This document shows, one piece after another, positions 55,128-64,000 of a DNA stretch of 64,000 bases; position 1 is the stretch's first letter, and every line of letters starts with the position of its first letter. The notes beneath the pieces were generated by a model. It had not been told where the DNA came from. It saw only the letters and a list, made by a program, of their open reading frames with translations, and searched no databases. Source of the stretch: Megaustenia siamemsis. Taxonomy: Eukaryota > Mollusca > Gastropoda > Stylommatophora > Ariophantidae. The DNA is taken from NCBI GenBank assembly GCA_032433765.1, contig JAVIAB010000047.1:14311107-14375106 (forward strand), given 5' to 3'. The position numbers and the translations under genes were made by a program.

Positions 55128-55940
55128 TGTGTTTGTGTGAGTATACATGTATAAGGATATGGTGCATTGTTACACATGTACACACGGTGCATTGTTACAC
55201 ATGTACACACAGATATGTAAACAGAACGATCACGAATATACAAAAATGAGATCCGGGGTAGATTTTTTTTCTTTCTTTTTTCTCAACCAAATAAAAACAA
55301 CACCGTCATCGGCAACATACACACACACACACGTGACCTCCCTGTCTCCGACCTCAACCTTTCCACCGGACAGGACTGATCAATAAGACTTAGGACATTC
55401 ACTACCACTGCGAAAACTCACCATCTGGCCCTCGATCTACATCTCGAGAGCTGCGCTTTTACCGCGAGCAACTTTTATCTCGTGCTTCTGTGCATTATTA
55501 ATCACGCAACAAAGTTTTAAGAGCGTGTCCCTAGAAAAGACTCTATCCTTGGGCAAGAAGAGCCTAAGAAAAGCCTCGTCTCCTCTTGTATTATCTTACT
55601 TGATGTTAAAAACGTATTGTTGATACTTAGCTAAGCATAGAAAGTATTATCAAATTCTAAATCTTAGAACGAGGCTTAGCCTATGTTGTAAATGTAACGA
55701 TCTTCAGCAAATCGGTTCGGTTAAAGGGCGGTTTGTGGTGTAATTTAGTAGATAAGGTGTGTTGTTGCAGTGGTGGGAAAGCGGTGTTGAATTATGAGTC
55801 TGATCCTTTGAAAGGACACAGTGGATAGACTTACCTGAGACGTATTTGTTAGGGCGTGTCCGCTGTGAATTTGTCTTCATTCAGGTAAGTCAGTTTTCAG
55901 TGATGTAAGTTAGAGGTAGTTTTTCCGATAATGAGAAAAC
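55126..55940. other. Unique sequence with an AC run
   Basis: Short (AC)n at 55317-55333 and a doubled GGTGCATTGTTACACATGTA word at 55160-55207. No gene recognised. Confidence 0.4.
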
Positions 55941-56292
55941 ATTTTGTTTAGATTTAAGGCTATTTTTAGATTTACAGTTATGTTTTCATTTACGGTTATG
56001 TTAAAATGTACGGTTATGTTTAGATTTATGGTTATGTTTAGATTTACAGTTATGTTTAGATTTATGCTTATGTTAAAATTTACGGTTATGTTTAGATTTA
56101 CGGTTATGTTAAAATTTACGGTTATGTTTAGATTTATGGTTATGTTAAAATTTACGGTTATGTTTAGATTTACGGTTATGCTTAATGTTTAGATTTACGG
56201 TTATGCTTAATGTTTAGATTTACGGTTATGTTTAGATTTACCGTTATGTTTAGATTTACCGTTATGTTTAGATTTACCGTTATGTTTAGTTT
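55941..56292. repeat. 18-bp degenerate satellite
   Basis: About 19 units of GGTTATGTTTAGATTTAC, with a TTAAAAT variant. Confidence 0.9.
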
Positions 56293-56379
56293 GATGAAAT
56301 ACTCTAATTGTTCTTGATATAGATCAGATTTGCCAGGAGTTTGTACTGCAAAAAACATGAGTTTTTTTCCTTCTAATTT

Positions 56380-56480
56380 TGGTTATGGTTTGACACTGTG
56401 ATGTGTGACATGTATCGTTTTTGTTCTGAAAGATGTTTGTCACTGTGATGTGTGACATGTATCGTTTTTGTTCAGAAAGA
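56380..56480. repeat. Two-copy 46-bp tandem duplication
   Basis: CACTGTGATGTGTGACATGT and ATCGTTTTTGTTC are repeated once. Confidence 0.85.
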
Positions 56481-56575
56481 TGGGCTGTGCACACGGCTGC
56501 CAGGGGAAAATGGATTAACACGAACAATTCAGTTCCTAGTCTCTAGGGACTTCGTCAGAGGTAACAGGTGGCGAA
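56481..56575. repeat. Interspersed repeat U4, copy 2
   Basis: Inverted relative to 4807-4915. It shares GATTAACACG and CAGTTCCTAGTCTCTAGGGA-like words. It could be another hammerhead-bearing terminal repeat (CTGACGA in reverse complement), but the second box is GAAT, not GAAA. Confidence 0.5.
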
Positions 56576-56687
56576 CGAAAAAATAAACAAATTAATTTAA
56601 AAAAAACATTCTACAAAATTACTAAATAAAAAAAAAATTAAAAACTATTACCACGTCAAATGATACAGCGGGCTGGAACGTATAATA

Positions 56688-56800
56688 ATGGAAGGCATGG
56701 TTCCTGGACAACGCATCAATAAAATAATAAGGTGGTTTCAAGACACCATGGAGACTTTGAACATGACAACAGAAGAAATGGGAGATCTGACTAGAGACAG
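56688..56800 (+). pseudogene. LINE family F, C-terminal end
   Basis: Plus frame from 56688: MEGMVPGQRINKIIRWFQDT, METLNMTTEEMGDLTRDRDS, FKTAVMNATFGGRSG. The reading runs straight into the first unit of the 61-bp array, whose sequence is the last part of this frame. Confidence 0.8.
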
Positions 56801-59404
56801 AGATTCTTTCAAAACAGCTGTGATGAATGCAACGTTCGGCGGGAGATCTGGGAGATCTGGCTATAGACATAAATTCTTTCAGACGGGCTGTGGTGAATGC
56901 AACGTTCTGTGGGAGATCTGGCTAGAGACAGAGATTCTTTCAGACGGAATGTGGTGAATGTAACGTTCTGTGGTAGATCTGGCTAGAGACTGAGATTCTT
57001 TTAGACGAGCTGTGGTAAATGCAACGTTCTGTGGGAGATCTGGCTAGAGACTGAGATTCTTTTAGACGGGCTGTGGTGAATGTAACGTTCTGTGGTAGAT
57101 CTGGCTAGAGACTGAGATTCTTTTAGACGAGCTGTGGTGAATGCAACGTTCTGTGGGAGATCTGGCTAGAGACAGAGATTCTTTTAGACGGGCTGTGGTG
57201 AATGTAACGTTCTGTGGGAGATCTGGCTAGAGACAGAGCTTCTTTCAGACGGGCTGTGGTGAATGCAACGTTCTGTGGGAGATCTGGCTAGAGACACAGA
57301 TTCTTTGAAACGGGCTGTGGTGAATGCAACGTTCTGTGGGAGATCTGGCTAGAGACAAAGATTCTTTCAGACGGGCTGTGGTGAATGCAACGTTCTGTGG
57401 GAGATCTGGCTAGAGACACAGATTCTTTGAAACGGGCTGTGGCGAATGCAACGTTCTGTGGGAGATCTGGCTAGAGACAGAGATTCTTTCAGACGGGCTG
57501 TGGTGAATGCAACGTTCTGTGGGAGATCTGGCTAGAGACAGAGATTCTTTCATAAAGGCTGTGGTGAATGCAACGTTCTGTGGGAGATCTGGCTAGAGAC
57601 AAAGATTCTTTCATAAAGGCTGTGGTGAATGCAACGTTCTGTGGGAGATTTGGCTAGAGACAAAGATTCTTTCATAAAGGCTGTGATGAATGCAACGTTC
57701 TGTGGGAGATCTGGCTAGAGACAAAGATTCTTTCATAAAGGCTGTGGTGAATGCAACGTTCTGTGCGAGATTTGCCTAGAGACAAAGATTCTTTCATAAA
57801 GGCTGTGGTGAATGCAACGTTCTGTGGGAGATTTGCCTAGAGACAAAGATTCTTTCATAAAGGCTGTGATGAATGCAACGTTCTGTGGGAGATCTGGCTA
57901 GAGACAAAGATTCTTTCATAAAGGCTGTGGTGAATGCAACGTTCTGTGGGAGATTTGCCTAGAGACAAAGATTCTTTCATAAAGGCTGTGGTGAATGCAA
58001 CGTTCTGTGGGAGATTTGCCTAGAGACAAAGATTCTTTCATAAAGGCTGTGGTGAATGCAACGTTCTGTGGGAGATTTGGCTAGAGACAAAGATTCTTTC
58101 ATAAAGGCTGTGGTGAATGCAACGTTCTGTGGGAGATTTGCCTAGAGACAAAGATTCTTTCATAAAGGCTGTGGTGAATGTAACGTTCTGTGGGAGATCT
58201 GGCTAGAGACAAAGATTCTTTCATAAAGGCTGTGGTGAATGTAACGTTCTGTGGGAGATCTGGCTAGAGACAAAGATTCTTTCATAAAGGCTGTGGTGAA
58301 TGTAACGTTCTGTGGGAGATCTGGCTAGAGACAAAGATTCTTTCATAAAGGCTGTGGTGAATGCAACGTTCTGTGGGAGATCTGGCTAGAGACAAAGATT
58401 CTTTCATAAAGGCTGTGATGAATGTAACGTTCTGTGGGAGATCTGGCTAGAGACAAAGATTCTTTCATAAAGGCTGTGATGAATGTAACGTTCTGTGGGA
58501 GATCTGGCTAGAGACAAAGATTCTTTCATAAAGGCTGTGATGAATGTAACGTTCTGTGGGAGATCTGGCTAGAGACAGAGATTCTTTCATAAAGGCTGTG
58601 ATGAATGTAACGTTCTGTGGGAGATCTGGCTAGAGACAAAGATTCTTTCATAAGGCTGTGGTGAATGCAACGTTCTGTGGGAGATCTGGCTAGAGACAAA
58701 GATTCTTTCATAAAGGCTGTGATGAATGTAACGTTCTGTGGGAGATCTGGCTAGAGACAAAGATTCTTTCATAAAGGCTGTGATGAATGTAACGTTCTGT
58801 GGGAGATCTGGCTAGAGACAGAGATTCTTTCATAAAGGCTGTGATGAATGTAACGTTCTGTGGGAGATCTGGCTAGAGACAGAGATTCTTTCATAAAGGC
58901 TGTGATGAATGTAACGTTCTGTGGGAGATCTGGCTAGAGACAAAGATTCTTTCATAAAGGCTGTGATGAATGTAACGTTCTGTGGGAGATCTGGCTAGAG
59001 ACAGAGATTCTTTCATAAAGGCTGTGATGAATGTAACGTTCTGTGGGAGATCTGGCTAGAGACAAAGATTCTTTCATAAAGGCTGTGGTGAATGCAACGT
59101 TCTGTGGGAGATCTGGCTAGAGACAAAGATTCTTTCATAAAGGCTGTGATGAATGTAACGTTCTGTGGGAGATCTGCTAGAGACAAAGATTCTTTCATAA
59201 AGGCTGTGATGAATGTAACGTTCTGTGGGAGATCTGGCTAGAGACAAAGATTCTTTCATAAAGGCTGTGATGAATGTAACGTTCTGTGGGAGATTGGCTA
59301 GAGACAGAGATTCTTTCATAAAGGCTGTGATGAATGTAACGTTCTGTGGGAGATCTGGCTAGAGACAGAGATTCTTTCATAAAGGCTGTGGTGAATGTAA
59401 CGTT
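56790..59404 (+). repeat. LINE-derived 61-bp satellite, array 2
   Basis: About 43 copies of GAGATCTGGCTAGAGACAAA then GATTCTTTCATAAAGGCTGT and GGTGAATGCAACGTTCTGTG. The unit equals LINE F codons for DLTRDRDSF..AVMNATF.GR. The first nine or so copies carry TTTCAGACGGG and later ones TTTCATAAAGG. A few units have 1-bp losses (58650, 59175, 59294). Because 61 is not a multiple of 3, the frame rotates and no protein can be read through. Confidence 0.96.
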
Positions 59405-59935
59405 CTTCTAAGGACATGCGACCTGATGATGAGGATGAGGGCTCTTCCAAAGTTCCCAAGTTCAATATATTGACATAGATTTTAAAGTAATATCAAGAGA
59501 TTTGATAATATAATTTGTGGAATTATGTCGGTAATTTTGAGACATATAATATTGAATATCTACGCAGTCGTGTTGAGACATATAACGTTTAATATTAACG
59601 ACAATCATGTCATGACATATAATGTTGGATATCAGTGACAACGCCGCTGATGTATGTAAATATTGGATATCTACGACAATCATGTTAAGACATATAATAT
59701 TGGATATCTACTATAATCGTCATTTAATGCGAAGAAAAACAATAACCCGTCACAATTTTAAGAAAATTCAGATGTTCAAACATAGAAGTTGTGTTGTCTG
59801 TTTGAAATAATCATTATTGCTCTTGTACAGCGTCCAGAAGAACTCTCTTCGATTGACTGATTTCGCGCGATCTCAGCACAGAACACTAATTCCGCACCTC
59901 GGCGGTGATCCATATTTCGTGTAGTTGACTCAACA
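59405..59935. other. Unique sequence with a weak 45-bp repeat
   Basis: About four degenerate units with ACATATAATATTGGATATCT lie at 59540-59712. No gene recognised. Confidence 0.5.
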
Positions 59936-60190
59936 TCATCATCAAGTGCCAAGCCTGCTGGCGTAGGTGATCATGTCTCTCCACAACTTTCGATCACGAC
60001 AGTTATTTATCATTTCTGTTGTTGACTTTCTGCCAAGCCATTCTCTTAAGCTGTCTTGTATCTTTTTTCTCTTTGCTTCACTCTATCTCTTGGTCCCTCA
60101 TTTTTCCCAGTTGTTACAATATATCCCAGCTGTTCTCTTCTCATTACATGGCCAAAAATTATTGTTTCTTCCTAATATTGGAAATTAGTA
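59936..60190 (-). pseudogene. LINE family B 3' end, copy
   Basis: A (TCA)n edge, then GGCGTAGGTGATCATGTCTC and TTCTGTTGTTGACTTTCTGC, matching 24090-24310. It ends abruptly after GGAAATTAG. Confidence 0.82.
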
Positions 60191-60266
60191 GTTGACAAAT
60201 GTCTCTAGATTTTATTTTGTTACATAATGTCTATTCACATTATTATGATAGTTTGTTTTTTTCATC

Positions 60267-60982
60267 GTATATGCCAGAGGTAGGCAATCTACGGCCCGCG
60301 GACCAGAACCAGCCGCCAAGTTATTTTTACCGGCCCTTGTGCTTGATTTGAAAAAGTATCCTACTCTCCCATTTTCTGAGCTCAGAAAAATTAATCAATA
60401 AAATTGAAACATAGATGCTCAAACCCTAACTGGTGAGCTTTCTATTTATAACTTATTGTTGGAAAATCCCCCCCCCCCGTCTCCCACCTTCCCCACTCTT
60501 CCTGTTACTGTCTCGCCCCTCTCCCTTTCATTCCACTCTCAATTATGTCTTTCACTCTCCATCACTGGGAGCCGCGATAGCTCAGTGGTTAGTGAACTGG
60601 ACTACAAAGGACGAGAGGTAGGGTTCGATCCCAACCGACGGCTTCCGGGTTCATCCTGCCTTTAATGGGTACCGGATTTTTTTTCTGGGAAAGTAAAGCG
60701 GCACGGGCGTACTACCGACCACACTACCCCCAAAAATCATGTGCTGAAGGTCTGTAAAATTTATGGTCACTAACACCATATTCCCTATACGTAACTTGGC
60801 GTGACGGGGGTACTTTACTTTACTTTTACTCTCCGTCAAAAGATTTTTACATTACACTCGTTTGTGAATGCAGATTATGTAATTTATATAATGGCTTCAT
60901 TGGGTATATGGCTTTCGATGTCTTCATAGTTTTCAAATCAGGCCCTCATAAAATAAAACGATTGCCCATCCCTGGTGTATGT
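60267..60982. mobile_element. hAT-like element carrying a SINE
   Basis: Element 60275-60974. The left end CAGAGGTAGGCAATC and right end GATTGCCCATCCCTG are inverted (12 of 15 matching). The left side continues CTACGGCCCGCGGACC, a sequence typical of hAT-type termini. The flanks GTATATGC (60267-60274) and GTGTATGT (60975-60982) match at 6 of 8 positions, an aged 8-bp TSD. There is no transposase, and a SINE is inserted inside. Confidence 0.75.
60554..60838 (+). mobile_element. tRNA-SINE family 1 inside the hAT-like element
   Basis: Body 60567-60827, full-length, with an intact A box (GATAGCTCAGTGG) and B box (GGTTCGATCCC). The duplication is ACTCTCCATCA (60554-60564) versus ACTCTCCGTCA (60828-60838), one mismatch. 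It is among the best-preserved copies. Confidence 0.92.
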
Positions 60983-61385
60983 CATATCCCATCCCTTCAC
61001 AAGACGCCTCAGACATTTAGCACAGCCTTTTTTTGGAAAGTTTGAAAACCTCTGTTTTGCTGTATTTACATGCCAAGTAAGAACAAGCATGCGAACAATA
61101 GTGATCGTTGCTTGTATTGATTGTTCTGACCCAGTGTGGTGTTTAAAGATTCATTTCTTCTAGAGTCTCTCTTTTTTTTATGTTCGGGGATGTCTTCGTG
61201 CAGAGAATGAAAGAAATCGAGGCTTCTTTTGCTTATTTTTTTTTTACTTCGTCTTCTTTGTTGTTGTTTTTTTCTTGTTCTCGTTGACATGAATCATTTT
61301 TTCATTCGTAGTCGTCTTTTTCGATTCATTATCATCATCGTCATAAGAATCATTGATTATAGTCTTTTTGTTGCTTGTGTGTGCA
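60983..61385. other. Unique sequence
   Basis: Nothing recognised; T-rich runs only. Confidence 0.3.
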
Positions 61386-63437
61386 AGCATCATCATCAGT
61401 ATAAGTAGTAGTAGATAAGTGGTAATGGTAGTAGTAGTAGTAGTTATAGTAGTAGAGTAGTGGTAATGGTGGTAGTTGTAGTAGTAGTAGTAGTTATAGT
61501 AGTAGAGTAGTGGTAATGGTGGTAGTTGTAGTAGTAGTTATAGTAGTAGAGTAGTGGTAATGGTGGTAGTTGTAGTAGTAGTAGTAGTTATAGTAGTGGA
61601 GTAGTGGTACTGGTAATAGTAGTAGTAGTAGTTATAGTAGTAGAGTAGTGGTAATGGTAGTAGTAGTAGTAGTAGTAGTAGTAGGAGTAGTAGTTATAGT
61701 AGTAGAGTATTGGTAATGGTAGTAGTAGTAGTAGCAGTTATAGTAGTAGAGAAGTGGTAATGCTAGTAGTAGTAGTAGTTATAGTAGTAGAGTAGTGGTA
61801 ATGGTAGTAGTAGTAGTAGTAGTATAGTAGTAGAGTATTGGCAATGGTAGTAGTAGTAGTAGCAGTTATAGTAGTAGAGAAGTGGTAATGGTAGTAGTAG
61901 TAGTAGTTATAGTAGTAGAGTAGTGGTAATGGTAGTAGTAGTAGTAGTTATAGTAGTAGTAGTTATAGTAGTTGTTAGAGTAGTAGAGTATTGGTAATGG
62001 TAGTAGTAGTAGTAGTAGCAGTTATAGTAGTAGAGAAGTGGTAATGGTAGTAGTAGTTATAGTAGTAGAGTAGTGGTTATGGTAGTAGAAGAAGTTATAG
62101 TAGTAGAGTAGTGGTACTGGTAGTAGTAATAGTAGTAATTATAGAAGTAGAGTAGTGGTAATGGTAGTAGTAGTAGTAGTTGTAGTTATAGTAGTAGAGT
62201 AGTGGTAATGGTAGTAGTAGTAATAGTTATAGTAGCAGAGTAGTGGTAATGGTAGTAGTAGTAGTTATAGTAGTAGAGTTGTGGTAATGGTAGTAGTAGT
62301 TATAGTAGTAGAGTAGTTGTAATAGTAGTAGTAGTAGTTATAGTAGTAGAGTAGTGGTAACGGTAGTAGTAGTAGTAGTTATAGTAGTAGAGTAGTGGTA
62401 ATGGTAGTAATAGTAGTTATAGTAGTAGAGTAGTGATAATGGTAATAGTAGTAGTAGTTATAGTAGTAGAGTAGTGGTAATGGTAGTAGTAGCAGTAGTA
62501 GTTATAGTAGTAGAGTAGTGGTAATGGTGGTAGTTGTAGTAGTAGTAGTAGTAGTAGTTATAGTAGTAGAGTAGTGGTACTGGTAGTAGTAGTAGTTATA
62601 GTAGTAGAGTAGTGGTAATGGTGGTAGTAGTAGTAGTTATAGTAGTGGAGTAGTGGTAATGGTAGTAGTAGTAGATATAATAGTAGAGTAGTGTTAATGG
62701 TAGTGGTAGTAATAGCAGTTATAGTAGTGGAGTAGTGGTACTGGTATTAGTAGTAGTAGTTATAGTGGTAGAGTAGTGGTAATGGTAGTAGTAGTAGTAG
62801 TTATAGTAGTAGAGTATTGGTAATGGTAGTAGTAGTAGTAGCAGTTATAGTAGTAGAGAAGTGGTAATGGTAGTAGTAATAGTAGTTATAGTAGTAGAGT
62901 AGTGGTAATGGTAGTAGTAGTAATTATAGTAGTAGTAGTTATAGTAGTAGTTATAGTAGTAGAGTATTGGTAATGGTAGTAGTAGTAGTAGTAGTAGCAG
63001 TTATAGTAGTAGAGAAGTGGTAATGGTAGTAGTAGTAGTTATAGTAGTAGAGTAGTGGTAATGGTAGTAGTAGTAGTAGTTATAGTAGTAGAGTAGTTGT
63101 AATGGTAGTAGTACTAGTAGTTATAGTAATAGAGTAGTGGTAATGGTAGTAGTAGTAGTTAAAGTAGTAGAGTCGTAGTAATGGTAGTTATAGTAGTAGA
63201 GTAGTGGTGATGGTAGTAGTAGTAGCAGTTATAGTAGTAGAGTAGTTGTAATGGTAGTAGTAGTTATAGTAATAGAGTAGTGGTAATGGTAGTAGTAGTA
63301 GTAGTAGTTATAGTAGTAGAGTAGTGGTAACGGTAGTAGTAGTAGAATAGTGGTAATGGTAGTAGTAGTAGTTATAGTAGTAGAGTGGTGATAATGGTAA
63401 TAGTAGTAATAGATATAGTAGTAGAGGAGTGGTAATG

Positions 63438-63475
<38 letters not shown>

Positions 63476-64000
63476 TATAGTAGTAGAGTAGTGTTGATAG
63501 TAGTGGTAGTAGTAGTTATAGTAGTAAAGTAGTGGTAATAGTAGTAGTAGTTATAGTAGTAGCGTAGTGGTGATGGTAGTAGTAGTAGTAGTTATTGTAG
63601 TAGAGTAGTAGTAATTGTACTTATAGTAGTAGAGTAGTGGTGATGGTAGTAGTAGTAATAGTTATAGTAATAGAGTAGTGGTAATAGTAGTAGTAGTAGT
63701 TGAGGTTATAGTAGTAGCTATAGTAGTAGAGTAGTGGTAATGGTAGTAGTAGTAGTAGTAGTTGTAGTAGTAGATTAGTGGGTATGGTAGTAGTAGTAGT
63801 TATAGTAGTAGAGTAGTAGTAATGGTAGTTATAGTAGTAGTTATAGTAGTAGAGTAGTGGTAATGGTAGTAGTAGTAGTTATAGTAGTAGAGTAGTGGTT
63901 ATAGTAGTAGTAGTAGTTGTTATAGTAGTAGAATAGTGGTGATGGTAGTAGTAGTAGTTATAGTAGTAGAGTAGTGGTGATGGTATTAGTAGTAGTAGTT
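61386..64000. repeat. 2.6-kb GTA-type array to the window end
   Basis: Short AGT/GTA triplet runs are punctuated by a recurrent longer unit containing TTATAGTAGTAGAGTAGTGG and TAATGGTAG. Unit lengths vary by multiples of 3, as expected from triplet slippage within a roughly 36-48-bp unit. There are no long plus frames because of the TAG/TAA content. The array is cut by the window edge. Confidence 0.95.

Overview
This window is repeat-dominated animal (metazoan) DNA with no recognisable host gene. The evidence is long low-complexity and minisatellite arrays, tRNA-derived SINEs with target-site duplications (TSDs), 3' ends of several non-LTR retrotransposon families, hAT- and piggyBac-like non-autonomous elements, and one intact IS630-Tc1-mariner-type transposase. 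The mix of (GATA-free) trinucleotide arrays, tRNA-SINEs and CR1/RTE-like LINE tails would fit a lophotrochozoan, probably a mollusc such as a heterobranch snail. That placement is inference from general knowledge; no host gene confirms it.

Layout. 0-7.6 kb: tetranucleotide repeat, a 27-bp and a 25-bp satellite, a LINE fragment, one SINE and a 1.65-kb polypyrimidine tract. 8-17 kb: a 42-bp satellite, interspersed repeats, a four-layer nest (12.8-13.96 kb), a 25-bp satellite and a 12-bp satellite (15.5-16.9 kb). 17-25 kb: short satellites, a perfect 42-bp palindrome, several LINE fragments and a SINE split by a LINE. 25-34 kb: second polypyrimidine tract, LINE and SINE insertions, a hAT-like element, hammerhead/Penelope-like repeats and a 2-kb 30-bp array. 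34-44 kb: a LINE-derived 61-bp satellite, a second SINE family, a 2.5-kb 30-bp satellite, a 2.3-kb 29/31-bp satellite and a 47-bp satellite. 44-51 kb: a 27/30-bp satellite split by a possible LTR-bearing insertion, the transposase gene, and a 32-bp satellite. 51-60 kb: LINE tails, a piggyBac-like MITE, a 60-bp satellite and the inverted partner of the 61-bp satellite. 60-64 kb: a hAT-like element carrying a SINE, then a 2.6-kb GTA-type array running off the window. By my own summing, tandem arrays cover about 40% of the window.

The only convincing intact coding sequence is the 425-aa transposase at 48624-49901 (minus strand), with a D-D-E triad whose last two residues are 83 residues apart. 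All other long open frames lie inside tandem arrays or are LINE remnants. The most interesting structure is the 61-bp satellite. It occurs as two arrays in opposite orientation about 22 kb apart, each beside a remnant of the same LINE, and its monomer matches the last coding residues of that LINE. This looks like a satellite born from a LINE 3' end. A scattered family with a hammerhead-ribozyme-like core, sometimes as near-perfect inverted repeats, resembles the terminal repeats of Penelope-like elements.
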